A DNA stretch of 64,000 nt from Leuconostoc lactis KCTC 3528 = DSM 20202 (GTDB taxonomy: Bacteria > Bacillota > Bacilli > Lactobacillales > Lactobacillaceae), in assembly GCF_014651235.1 (NCBI RefSeq), contig NZ_BMWM01000001.1, positions 1-64,000 on the forward strand. The letters run 5' to 3'. Made by a program: the position numbers and the translations under genes. The first letter of the stretch is position 1. Each line of letters opens with the position of its first letter. Below, piece after piece: positions 52,438 through 61,340 of the stretch. The notes under the pieces were generated by a model that made no database searches, was not told the origin of the DNA, and worked only from the letters and a program-made list of their open reading frames with translations.

Positions 52438-53703
52438 TTATTGATCTAGTTTAGAAGTGGCCTTTGTATCAGCCATCCGCCAATAAACGAGTAAACTAAT
52501 AAAAATAACAGCGGCGACATAAACAAAGAAGACCGATTCATGATGCGCATTCTTGAGATAGAGGGCCACATATTCCGCCGTCCCACCAAAAACGGCAACC
52601 GTCAGACCATAGGGCAACCCGACACCCAATGCCCGAATTTCTGTTGGGAACATTTCTGCTTTCACAATAGCGTTAATGGCTGTATAACCTGTCACAATCA
52701 CCAAGCCCGCCAACATCAAGAAGAAGGCCACCCAGGCACTCTTTGTTTGTGCCAAAGCTAAGAAAATCGGAACGGTGAACACTGTCCCTAACCCACCAAA
52801 CCAAAACAGCAACGGCTTACGCCCAATTTTATCCGACAAAGCGCCAGCAAACGGTTGTAATACCATGAAAATAAACAAAGCGGCAAAGTTAATCCAGGTC
52901 ACTGTTTGTTTTGGCAAACCCGTGGTATTAATCATAAACTTTTGGAGATATGTGGTATAGGTGTAAAAGGCAATCGTCCCACCTAACGTCAAACCCATCA
53001 CCGTCAGCACTGCCTTAGGATAACGTAACAATTCACGCAATTGCCCCTTCTCTTTTTTGGCTTGTGCCAAGAATTGATCGGATTCTTCCATACTCAGTCG
53101 CAAAACAAGGACGACTAACGCCCCAAGCGCACCAATGACAAAGGGAATCCGCCATCCCCAGACTGCAATCGCATGCTCAGACAACGTGATTTGCAAGATA
53201 ATTTGTACCCCTAAAGCCAGCAATTGACCACTAATCAACGTCACATATTGAAAGGATGAGTAAAAGCCGCGGTGCCCCGCACTTGCCATTTCTGACAAAT
53301 AAGTAGCTGACGTACCGTACTCACCACCCAAAGATAGGCCCTGGAAAAGTCGCGCAATGACTAAGATCGCTGGTGCCAATATCCCAATTTGATCATACCC
53401 TGGTGTTACCGCAATCACCAATGACCCAGCCGCCATAATCAGCACTGACAATGTCAACGCGGCTCGGCGTCCATGTTGGTCGGCATATTTACCCAGTAAC
53501 AAGCTCCCCAAAGGACGCATCAAGAAACCAATCGCAAAAACGGCTGCCGTACTTAATAACTCGGCTGTTTTATCATGTGATGGAAAAAATACCGGTGCAA
53601 AATAAATGGCAAACGCGGCATACACATACCAATCAAACCACTCCACCAAATTCCCTAAAGAACCTTTTAAGACGTTACTAATAATTGCTTTTTCTGTTCG
53701 CAT
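52438..53703 (-). CDS. MFS transporter, metabolite:H+ symporter (MHS) family
   Basis: The 421-residue protein has twelve hydrophobic segments. The start GSLGNLVEWFDWYVYAAFAIYFAPVFFP and the loop GKYADQHGRRAAL are typical of MHS members that import proline, betaine, citrate or alpha-ketoglutarate with protons; the substrate cannot be read from sequence. It is divergent from the PucR-type regulator, which could control it. The 170-bp space contains a direct repeat described separately. Confidence 0.87.
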   Translation of the reverse strand: MRTEKAIISNVLKGSLGNLVEWFDWYVYAAFAIYFAPVFFPSHDKTAELLSTAAVFAIGFLMRPLGSLLLGKYADQHGRRAALTLSVLIMAAGSLVIAVTPGYDQIGILAPAILVIARLFQGLSLGGEYGTSATYLSEMASAGHRGFYSSFQYVTLISGQLLALGVQIILQITLSEHAIAVWGWRIPFVIGALGALVVLVLRLSMEESDQFLAQAKKEKGQLRELLRYPKAVLTVMGLTLGGTIAFYTYTTYLQKFMINTTGLPKQTVTWINFAALFIFMVLQPFAGALSDKIGRKPLLFWFGGLGTVFTVPIFLALAQTKSAWVAFFLMLAGLVIVTGYTAINAIVKAEMFPTEIRALGVGLPYGLTVAVFGGTAEYVALYLKNAHHESVFFVYVAAVIFISLLVYWRMADTKATSKLDQ

Positions 53704-53733
53704 AATTATCCCTTCATACCCTACCCAACGTTA

Positions 53734-53766
53734 AATATATCATTCCTACATATCGTAATATATCAT
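53734..53766. repeat. Direct repeat between the MHS and PucR-type genes
   Basis: AATATATCAT occurs at 53734-53743 and again at 53757-53766, a period of 23 bp, roughly two helix turns, in the divergent promoter region. It may be an operator, but is AT-rich and could be chance. Confidence 0.4.
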
Positions 53767-53815
53767 GCCGTCCGATACGGGTATTCGTGCGACTTGCACA
53801 ACGTTCAAAATTCGC

Positions 53816-53844
53816 TTGTGCACTATCACTAACTACGATACAAT
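53816..53844 (+). promoter_or_regulatory. Promoter of the pucR-type gene
   Basis: The -35 TTGTGC (53816-53821), 17-bp spacer and -10 TACAAT (53839-53844). Confidence 0.65.
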
Positions 53845-53872
53845 GAAAAAAATACTTTGAGGCTGACACGAC

Positions 53873-55420
53873 ATGCAATTATCTGAGATTTTACAACACC
53901 CATCCTTACGCAACATTCAAGTTGCGGCTGGCGCCGATGGGTTATCACGCGAAGTATCCCAAGTCGGTATGATTGATGCACCGGATATCACGGACTTCTT
54001 ATTTGATGGCCAACTTCTGGTCACGTCAGGTTATCATTTTTCCCAAAATCATCATTTATTACGTGATTTGATTATTGGCATGCATGAGACGAATGCCAGT
54101 GGGATTGCGATTAAGGCTGGTCGTTACGTTACCACCCTGCCCAAAACGATCATTGAGCTGGCCGATCATCTTAAAGTGCCTGTTTTATGGACACCAACGG
54201 ATGATTTTTTATCATTAACCGTTAAACGGCTGACGGCTGTTATTTTAGAAACTCAGAATACTGAATTAAAACAAATTATTGCCATCAACCAGCAATTGTC
54301 GGAATTGAATGCACAAAATATTACCTATCAACACCTACTCGATCAAAGTGCCAAAGTATTGGAAACACCATTAGCACTACTCGATGCCCACTTTACAGCC
54401 ATTTATGCGAGCAGCGAATGGGTGGCGCAACGTGAATTCTTAACCCATTACTTACGCCACGAGTCTGGTATTGACTACTTGAATTTGACCGTCCCAGTTC
54501 GGGTTGAATTTAATCACCAACTCATTGACATTTTGCCGATTTTTTCCGCTTTAAATGAAAACAAGGCATTTGCTGCCTTTGTTGTTAATCAAGATGAACC
54601 GTCAAGCTTTCAAATTTTAAAGCGCCAACAGGTAATGAATACACTCGGTCTTGCTAATTCGCGCACTGATTTATTGAACGAAACGGAGTTTCGGAACCGT
54701 TCTGGTTTCTTCTTAAACGTGATGCAACGCGGGTTAAGCCACGAGGCGATTGATAATTATCTCTATAATGCCAATATTGACAATAAACGCCGCTATCGGG
54801 TGGCCATTCTTGATTTCAGCGAAAAAAACAAGGTCATCGAATCGCGTCAATTTGAAATTCGCCAACAACTCACCCGCTGGTTTATTTTTGAACATGATTG
54901 GCAAGTCTTGACCTTTTCTCATCGCCAGCAACTCGTCTTGTTGATTGACGAACAGATTGATACTCGACAATTCCTCAAGCGTCTCTATGATTTTTTAATG
55001 CAACAGCCCGGTTTACATTATGCCTTTACGATTGGCTTTTCAAGAATTGCCGAATCGATTCATATGCTGTCTGACTTATATGATCAGGCCAATAACGCGC
55101 TGAAATTAACCTCTCAGCAGCATCCCATTATGCGATTCCGGCCTAAAAACGCCCAAGAACTACTACATCTCTTACCAAAACAAGAAGCCCGTGTTTTCGT
55201 TGAAAAAACATTGGGTCCAATTTTAGAGAATGCCGAACTACTGGAAACCTTAGAAACTTATGTTTTCTTGCATCAAAATGTGACGGCCGTAGCTAATGCT
55301 TTATTCGTCCATCGCAACACGATTACTTACCGCTTAAAACGGATTAGCGAGTTGCTCGGCGTTGATTTAGAAATGCCTGACGTGTTAGTTGATATTCAAT
55401 TAGCACTCTTACTCATTTAG
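53873..55420 (+). CDS. PucR family transcriptional regulator
   Basis: The 515-residue protein has an N-terminal PucR domain (about 1-125, with GIAIKAGRYVTTLPKTIIELADHLKVPVLWTP), a central GGDEF-like sensor region (about 290-420) and a C-terminal HTH domain of the PucR type (LETYVFLHQNVTAVANALFVHRNTITYRLKRISELLG, last 60 residues). Relatives control purine, GABA or amino-acid use. Its neighbours are a divergent MHS transporter and an amino-acid permease 133 bp downstream, both likely targets. The effector is unknown. Confidence 0.87.
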   Translation: MQLSEILQHPSLRNIQVAAGADGLSREVSQVGMIDAPDITDFLFDGQLLVTSGYHFSQNHHLLRDLIIGMHETNASGIAIKAGRYVTTLPKTIIELADHLKVPVLWTPTDDFLSLTVKRLTAVILETQNTELKQIIAINQQLSELNAQNITYQHLLDQSAKVLETPLALLDAHFTAIYASSEWVAQREFLTHYLRHESGIDYLNLTVPVRVEFNHQLIDILPIFSALNENKAFAAFVVNQDEPSSFQILKRQQVMNTLGLANSRTDLLNETEFRNRSGFFLNVMQRGLSHEAIDNYLYNANIDNKRRYRVAILDFSEKNKVIESRQFEIRQQLTRWFIFEHDWQVLTFSHRQQLVLLIDEQIDTRQFLKRLYDFLMQQPGLHYAFTIGFSRIAESIHMLSDLYDQANNALKLTSQQHPIMRFRPKNAQELLHLLPKQEARVFVEKTLGPILENAELLETLETYVFLHQNVTAVANALFVHRNTITYRLKRISELLGVDLEMPDVLVDIQLALLLI

Positions 55421-55553
55421 GCACATACTTTTTATTGATTGTGCACAAAATATTCTTTATTTTTTGTCATCCTTCCCGATATGCTCAACCGTAAAACTGC
55501 TAATATGTTTATATTGGCTCTTTTTTTTGGCCACGATAACCGGAGGTACAAAT

Positions 55554-56951
55554 ATGATTGAATATACAGACTTAGCAACTAACCCTGACGGCACAGTACG
55601 TGGCCTCAAAAAGAAGCATGTCCAAATGATTGCCATCGGTGGCACAATTGGTACCGGCTTGTTTTTAGGGGCTGGTAATTCGATAGCCAAAACCGGCCCA
55701 TCAATTTTGGTTGTCTATGCCATTCTTGGCGCATTTTTCTTCTTAATGATGCGTGGGATTGGTGAAATGCTCTACGCCGATCCAACCCAACACACATTTG
55801 TGTCATTTATTAGTCGCTACGTCGGCGCCGGTGCCGGCTATTTTGCCGGCTGGTCCTACTGGATTGGGTTGACCTTCGTCGCCATGGCTGAATTAACCGC
55901 TGTCTCGACTTATGTGAAGTTCTGGTTTCCAGGTTGGCACACGTGGTTGATCCAAATTGTCTTCTTAGCTATTTTGACTTTGGTTAATCTGGTGGCCGTC
56001 AAAATTTTTGGTGAAACAGAATACTGGTTTGCCATGATTAAAATTATCGCCATTCTGGCCATGATTGCGACTGGTTTGTTCTTGATTTTCACCGGTTTTG
56101 AAGCGCCCGCAGCTGGCGGTCATACCATTGCGTCATTTGCTAATATCACCCATAATTTTGAGCTATTCCCCAACGGACCAGCCATGTTCTTTGCCGCCTT
56201 TCCCATGGTTTTCTTTGCCTTTCAAGGTATGGAATTTGTCGGCATCACCACAGCCGAAACACAAAATCCGCGTCAAGTCTTACCACGCGCAATTAACACC
56301 ATTATCTTCCGTATTTTAATTTTCTATCTAGGTGCCATGATCATTATCATGTCCATTATTAACTGGCACGTCATCGCCAAAACACCTGGTCAAAGTCCCT
56401 TCGTGATGGTGTTTGAATTAGCGGGCTTCAAGGCAGCAGCGACGGTGATTAACTTCGTCGTCTTAACGTCGGCTGCCTCAGCATTGAACTCTGCGCTTTA
56501 TTCGGCAGGACGTCACTTCTATCAATTAGCAAAAGAATCAAATACCACGATCATGGCGCCATTTGGCAAGATTTCTAAACTTGGCATCCCAGCCAATGCC
56601 ATTATTTTCACCGCCGCCTTGGTACTCTTTTCACCCATTATCAGTGCGTTGCCACAAATTACATCAGCCTTTAGTTTCATCACGGCCATTTCATCAAATA
56701 TGTATATCATTGTTTATGGGTTAACGATGTATGCCCATCGCAAATTCCGTGAATCAGCTGATTTTTTGCCTGACGGGTTCAAAATGCCAGGTTACAAAGT
56801 CACTAGTCCATTAACCTTACTCTTCTTTGTTGCCATTTACTTCAGCCTGTTCTTCCAGTCTGATACGCGTATGTCAGCCATTGGTGCCATTATTTTCACC
56901 GTTGTCTTTGGTACCCTTGTGCATCAACGTTTTAAAAACACCAAAAATTAA
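55554..56951 (+). CDS. Amino-acid permease (APC superfamily)
   Basis: The 465-residue protein has twelve hydrophobic segments and the amino acid transporter signature near the N-terminus (KKKHVQMIAIGGTIGTGLFLGAG), similar to GabP, RocE and LysP-type carriers. The AETQNPRQVLPRAI loop near 225 is also typical. The amino acid carried is uncertain. I chose the ATG with CGGAGG just upstream; the frame stays open 90 bases further up without a good ribosome site. Its last codons and terminator are duplicated at 62989. Confidence 0.88.
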   Translation: MIEYTDLATNPDGTVRGLKKKHVQMIAIGGTIGTGLFLGAGNSIAKTGPSILVVYAILGAFFFLMMRGIGEMLYADPTQHTFVSFISRYVGAGAGYFAGWSYWIGLTFVAMAELTAVSTYVKFWFPGWHTWLIQIVFLAILTLVNLVAVKIFGETEYWFAMIKIIAILAMIATGLFLIFTGFEAPAAGGHTIASFANITHNFELFPNGPAMFFAAFPMVFFAFQGMEFVGITTAETQNPRQVLPRAINTIIFRILIFYLGAMIIIMSIINWHVIAKTPGQSPFVMVFELAGFKAAATVINFVVLTSAASALNSALYSAGRHFYQLAKESNTTIMAPFGKISKLGIPANAIIFTAALVLFSPIISALPQITSAFSFITAISSNMYIIVYGLTMYAHRKFRESADFLPDGFKMPGYKVTSPLTLLFFVAIYFSLFFQSDTRMSAIGAIIFTVVFGTLVHQRFKNTKN

Positions 56952-56988
56952 CCATCAAAAAAGCGAATCTGACGATTCGCTTTTTTTT
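56932..56988. repeat. Terminator repeat, copy 1 (end of the permease gene)
   Basis: The permease end (TTAAAAACACCAAAAATTAA) is followed by CCATCAAAAAAGCGAATC and a hairpin closing with GATTCGC and a T run. It acts as the permease terminator. A near-identical copy starts at 62989. Confidence 0.85.
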
Positions 56989-57091
56989 GATGCCCGTTCG
57001 ATTATACCGGCAATACTGGCTATCTCTGCCGGAATAGCCAAGCTAATTGCCAGTGTGTTGCCTTTTTGTTATCCCTTATGCACTAATCAAA

Positions 57092-58099
57092 TCAATCATT
57101 TGGTATCATTCGATTCAACGATTCGCCCCCAAATTCAGGTAAACGATACGGCACAATCACGCTTGTTGCCTTTGTTTGCTCCAGCACAGAACGCTGATCA
57201 TTAAACAATAATCGGACCGCTTCACTGCCCAAACTACGTGGTAACACATCAACTGAATAGAAGTCCTCACCACCGAGTCGTGCATATTCAGAATGATTAA
57301 ATGCAATCGTTGGTAATTTGGGGTGTGTGGGCAAATGTGCTTGGGCTTGATGACGTGCCAGATAACCGATTTTGTCATCACTCGCAACAATGCCATCAAT
57401 TTCGGGATGTAATTCGAAATAATGTTTCAATACCTGTTTTTGCGCTTGAAAATCAATCGGTAATGATAAAATTTGGCCCTCTGGTTGGGCAATATGAAAC
57501 CCAATTTCACGATTTCGCTCATAACGCCAATCAGCTACAGTGCGAACAAAGAGCGGTGCTTTTAGATTAAACTGGTCAACTAACTGCCTAGTCGCCTCTT
57601 CTCCAGCGCGTCGGTTATCATTAAAAACATGATGCGCTTGCTCTGGTTCGCCAGTAACAACCACACGCGCGTTGTTTTCTCGTAACAATTCAGAAATTGG
57701 ATCATTTTCAACCGTGTAAAGCAGTATAAAACGACGAACTTGTCCGGCTTCCACCATCATTTTAACGGCATTGTAGACTTCAGACCAATTGCTGCCCGTC
57801 GCAGTAGTCAATAAATATTGACGCGCAACGAGTTGAGAATTAATACCAAATAGTAATTGCATGGCAAAATCATTTTCAGCACTACCGACGGCTTGTGGTT
57901 GAAAAACAACCCCGACCGTGTTACTTTCACGCTGTGTTAAATTCCGTGCAGCAAAATTTGGCGTATAGCCCATATCTTGTGCCATTTTTTTAATCCGTTC
58001 CTTGGTTTTAACACTAAATTTGGGTGAATCAGCCAACGCGCGCGAAACCGTTGACATCGCAACGCCGGATTTATTTGCAATATCTTGTATTGTTACCAT
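57092..58099 (-). CDS. LacI family regulator (MalR-like)
   Basis: The 335-residue repressor has an N-terminal helix-turn-helix (TIQDIANKSGVAMSTVSRALADSPKFSVKTKERI, about 3-37) and hinge NFAARNLTQ. A sugar-binding core follows, with SNTVGVVFQP, NDNRRAGEEATRQL, DGIVASDDKIGYLA and a C-terminal dimer part. It probably controls the adjacent maltose genes by sensing maltose or a related sugar. A terminator separates it from malG upstream. The 140 bp beyond its stop contain no intact gene. Confidence 0.88.
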   Translation of the reverse strand: MVTIQDIANKSGVAMSTVSRALADSPKFSVKTKERIKKMAQDMGYTPNFAARNLTQRESNTVGVVFQPQAVGSAENDFAMQLLFGINSQLVARQYLLTTATGSNWSEVYNAVKMMVEAGQVRRFILLYTVENDPISELLRENNARVVVTGEPEQAHHVFNDNRRAGEEATRQLVDQFNLKAPLFVRTVADWRYERNREIGFHIAQPEGQILSLPIDFQAQKQVLKHYFELHPEIDGIVASDDKIGYLARHQAQAHLPTHPKLPTIAFNHSEYARLGGEDFYSVDVLPRSLGSEAVRLLFNDQRSVLEQTKATSVIVPYRLPEFGGESLNRMIPND

Positions 58100-58131
58100 A
58101 GCCCCCTCCTGTACCCGTTATTGTAACATGA

Positions 58132-58163
58132 AAAAGATTGGGACTGACGTCCCAATCTTTTTA
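58132..58163 (-). terminator. Terminator between malG and malR
   Basis: A 14-base-arm perfect hairpin (AAAAAGATTGGGAC with its complement, loop of 4) overlapping the malG stop, with T residues on the minus strand. Confidence 0.85.
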
Positions 58164-59009
58164 ACCTTTGACCGAACCACTTGTCACACCAGAAACGTAG
58201 AATCGTTGCAACACAATAAACAAAATTGTAATTGGAATGGCAATAATCACTGCCCCCGCAGCGAAACTCATGAATAATGAATTCGCCGTTTCTTTCGTCA
58301 TCATCGAATATAATCCAATCGCAACGGTATAGTTTTTAACATTGTCCCCCATAATCACCTGAGCAAAAATGAAATCCATCCAAGGCCCCGTAAATGCTGT
58401 CAATGCCGTAAAGACAATGATTGGTTTAGATAATGGCAATGTGATTTTGGTAAAAATTTGCCATTTCGTTGCCCCATCTAACATGGCACTTTCATCCAAT
58501 GAATACGGAATCGTATCGAAAAAGCCTTTTTGGATGTAAAATACCAAACCAGCGCCCGACACATACACTAATATTAAGGCGAACAAACTTTGCGTCAAAC
58601 CAGCTGCTTTCAAAATATAATAGATCGCAAACATTGCCATAAAGCCCGGAAACATGTTCAAAACTAAGGCAACTTTCAAAAAAGGACCCTTTAACTTAAA
58701 TCGTAAGCGACTCAATGAGTATGCCATTGCTAACACTAAAGCTGTGGAAATAAAACCGCTCACAATCGACACAAATAATGTATTCAAGAACCAGCGACCA
58801 AAAGGATACTGTGAGTTGGTAAACAGTTGGACGTAGTTATGAAGGGTATAGGTTTTTGGCCAAAAATAGTTAACAAACGCACCACCCTCCCCACGGAAAC
58901 TCGTCAATATAATCCAGAGAATAGGCACGACCCAAACAATTGCCATGACAGTCAATAATAGATACAAAATCATTGTATTACGGCGTTTTACGCCTTTTAA
59001 ACTATGCAT
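58161..59009 (-). CDS. malG: Maltose/maltodextrin ABC permease MalG-like
   Basis: The 282 residues form an inner-membrane permease with about six helices. The EAA-type coupling loop YSLDESAMLDGATKWQIFTKITLP is centred on 173-179, and the C-terminus SGVTSGSVKG is MalG-like. It starts 2 bp after malF. The gene looks intact, but upstream malE is truncated and no ATPase is present here, so import would depend on MsmK-type ATPases and a binding protein encoded elsewhere. Confidence 0.9.
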   Translation of the reverse strand: MHSLKGVKRRNTMILYLLLTVMAIVWVVPILWIILTSFRGEGGAFVNYFWPKTYTLHNYVQLFTNSQYPFGRWFLNTLFVSIVSGFISTALVLAMAYSLSRLRFKLKGPFLKVALVLNMFPGFMAMFAIYYILKAAGLTQSLFALILVYVSGAGLVFYIQKGFFDTIPYSLDESAMLDGATKWQIFTKITLPLSKPIIVFTALTAFTGPWMDFIFAQVIMGDNVKNYTVAIGLYSMMTKETANSLFMSFAAGAVIIAIPITILFIVLQRFYVSGVTSGSVKG

Positions 59010-59011
59010 TG

Positions 59012-60373
59012 TTATGCCTCTATCCCAGAATTTGATATTTTCTTATAAGCAAGCAACGAGAATGTGGCAGACAAAATGAAGATTAAGATACCAATGACTG
59101 AAGCTAAGTTATAATCAGCGGTATTCAAAGTTAAATTGTATAACCAAGTAATCAGCAAATCTGTTGAGCCAGCGCCGTAATAATTGGAGTTAGCCGGGCC
59201 ACCACCAGTTAACAAATAAATCACATTGAAATTGTTCACATTACCAATGAACTGTTGAATCAAACTCGGTGCCATCACAAACACAATTTGCGGAAATGTG
59301 ATTGACTTGAAAATTTGAAATTTATTCGCGCCATCAATTTCTGCTGCTTCAATTTGTTCTTCAGATTGATTTTGTAAAATCCCCGTTGTCACCAACATTG
59401 TCGCTGGAATCCCAATCCATAAGTTAACAACAATAATTGTTAACTTAGCAAACAATGGATTTGTGAAAAATGGTAACGATGTTTTAGTCAGACCAGCGTT
59501 AATCAGCAATGTGTTCACTAAGCCGCCATCAGCAAACATATTGTTCATAATTAACAAACTAATGAAGGCTGGAATCGCCATCGTTAAAATGAAGAGTGTT
59601 CGAAAAACTTTTTTGCCTTTGATCCCCTTAGCATTGATCATCATTGCCAAGATAACACCAAAGAAAAATGATGTTACAGTGGCGGCAACGGCCCAAATCA
59701 ATGTCCAGGCCAGGACAGGAAAGAAGGTACTAGCCATTTGCCCTGAGATCACATTACCAAAATTCGCAAAGCCAACCCAACTAAATAAATTTTTGGGTGG
59801 CAAGTGATTGTGATCGTATGAGGTAAAAGCAATCGCAATCATATAAATCAGCGGCAAAATAGTAAAGAATAAAACGCCTGTCATTGGAATGGCCATCAAT
59901 GTCACATGCATTTTTTCGTCAAGCAAGGACGCTAAGTCTTGCTTCAAAGTTGGCAGTGGTTCACCGGCTTGATTTAATTCCCATATTTTCCGCGCCGATG
60001 CCAAATTAGCACGGTATAAGAGTATAAACAGTACCGTAATAATGACCGCTAGCATGCCCCACAGTAGCAAAAGCATTGAATTATCACCCGCTTTTAAGAC
60101 AGAAATACCTAATTTTTTGTCATAAACCAAACCTTGTGCATTTGTGCCCAACGTGATCATGTTGTGATAACCTTTTAATCCTGTCGTGAACAACCACGTC
60201 ACCCAAGATATTTCTAGTGCTAAAAAGATGAAGCCTTTGAGATATTGTTTATTGGCAATGTTGGCAGCACCCATAATTAAATAAGAGGCCTTGGTCGCAC
60301 CATCTGCTTTTTTAAATAACTGTGTTAGGGGTATATGTGCTTCAAAAGTCGCATGCTTTTTTCTTTTAAACAT
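59012..60373 (-). CDS. malF: Maltose/maltodextrin ABC permease MalF-like
   Basis: The permease of 453 residues has a cytoplasmic N-terminal extension, about eight helices and the EAA loop EQIEAAEIDGANKFQIFKSITFPQI near 340-365. The N-terminal ~120 residues (two helices with a loop) are typical of lactobacillar MalF. I chose the ATG at MFKRKK with AAGGATGG upstream. It is intact but lies behind the truncated malE, and I see no promoter left upstream. Confidence 0.88.
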   Translation of the reverse strand: MFKRKKHATFEAHIPLTQLFKKADGATKASYLIMGAANIANKQYLKGFIFLALEISWVTWLFTTGLKGYHNMITLGTNAQGLVYDKKLGISVLKAGDNSMLLLLWGMLAVIITVLFILLYRANLASARKIWELNQAGEPLPTLKQDLASLLDEKMHVTLMAIPMTGVLFFTILPLIYMIAIAFTSYDHNHLPPKNLFSWVGFANFGNVISGQMASTFFPVLAWTLIWAVAATVTSFFFGVILAMMINAKGIKGKKVFRTLFILTMAIPAFISLLIMNNMFADGGLVNTLLINAGLTKTSLPFFTNPLFAKLTIIVVNLWIGIPATMLVTTGILQNQSEEQIEAAEIDGANKFQIFKSITFPQIVFVMAPSLIQQFIGNVNNFNVIYLLTGGGPANSNYYGAGSTDLLITWLYNLTLNTADYNLASVIGILIFILSATFSLLAYKKISNSGIEA

Positions 60374-60430
60374 CTTTCCATCCTTCATAAGTATGTACAC
60401 AGTGACTGCTAGCCACTCACTGTTTTACTT

Positions 60431-60763
60431 CTATTTAACTGATTTTGAGGCATTTTTAACCAAAGTGGTCAACTTTGGTAACATCTGACTGTCTGAAATC
60501 TTGCCCTTGTATGTGTCGTTAAACAAGGCATCAGATGCTGTCCAGAAGTTAGCCATCGCTGGTGATTTAGGCATTGGTGTTGAATAACCCTTTTGCGACA
60601 TGTCAACAACCGCCTTAGCAAGCGCATCATTTTGAATATTTTGAGAGGCTTGCACCTTCTTAGATGATGGAATGTAATGTGAATCTTTGAATCCAAGCTC
60701 TTGTACCTTATCACTTGATAAGTACTTTGCTAATTTCATCGCTGCCAAAGATATTTCAGCTTT
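60431..60763 (-). pseudogene. MalE C-terminal remnant
   Basis: The last ~110 residues of a maltose-binding protein are readable (AAMKLAKYLSSDKVQELGF, ending TTLVKNASKSVK). The signal peptide and the first two-thirds are missing. At about 60762 the sequence passes directly into the C-terminal half of a glucosidase gene on the opposite strand. It is therefore a deletion remnant, and the operon promoter that lay beyond the malE start is gone. An internal ATG could allow translation of a fragment without transport function. Confidence 0.8.
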
Positions 60764-61322
60764 ACGCGATATTGAATCATTAAACTATTACCATGATGCA
60801 CGCAAAGATGGCAATCTTTCTGATGATGCGATACTTGATCAAATTAATCATAAAGGTCGTGATAATGCGATACTTGATCAAATTAATCATAAAGGTCGTG
60901 ATAATGCGAGACGCCCTATCCCTTGGCGTAATAGCCTGAATGGTGGTTTCTCTGATGTTGACCCATGGCTTGCTGTCAATAGCCATTACCCTGAGATTAA
61001 TGTTGAAGCCGCTTTAAATGATCCCAACAGTGTTTTCTACACGTATCAAAAATTAATTACACTGAGACATCAAAATGACATCGTGGTCTATGGTGATTTC
61101 GAACTTATTGATACAGCTGATCAAGTCTTTGCTTATTACCGACATTATTACGATCACACTTGGCTGGTTGTGACTAATTTCAGTCACCAAACCAATACGT
61201 TCACAAGTACAGATCACATCGAAGCCGTCATCATTGCAAATTATGACGCACCAACCACTTTGCAGCATAAAACGTTGCAACCTTACGAAGCGTTTGTGGT
61301 GCAAGTCACAACAAATATGTGA
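60764..61322 (+). pseudogene. GH13 glucosidase C-terminal remnant
   Basis: The plus strand encodes the C-terminal third of an oligo-1,6-glucosidase or trehalose-6-phosphate hydrolase type enzyme: RDIESLNYYHDARKDG, GRDNARRPIPW, PWLAVNSHYPEINVEAALNDPNSVFYTYQKLITLR and the C-terminal beta domain to VVQVTTNM. The catalytic barrel is absent. The sequence starts abruptly at the malE junction and contains a 39-bp tandem duplication. No start codon or ribosome site fits, so it is not expected to make an active enzyme. Confidence 0.82.
60831..60908 (+). repeat. 39-bp perfect tandem duplication
   Basis: Two identical 39-bp units (60831-60869 and 60870-60908) in the glucosidase remnant repeat 13 residues (ILDQINHKGRDNA) in frame. 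The single-copy form is expected in intact homologues. Confidence 0.95.
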
Positions 61323-61340
61323 TTTTAGAGGTCGTTAATA

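Noticed and set aside
56990-57090. Remnant of a membrane protein between the permease and the LacI-type regulator
   Set aside because: A short hydrophobic reading exists on both strands, but it is interrupted and too short to assign.
60687-61322. A 211-residue glucosidase gene with its own start
   Set aside because: The first ~25 codons lie antisense inside malE and there is no ribosome site; homology begins only at the junction.
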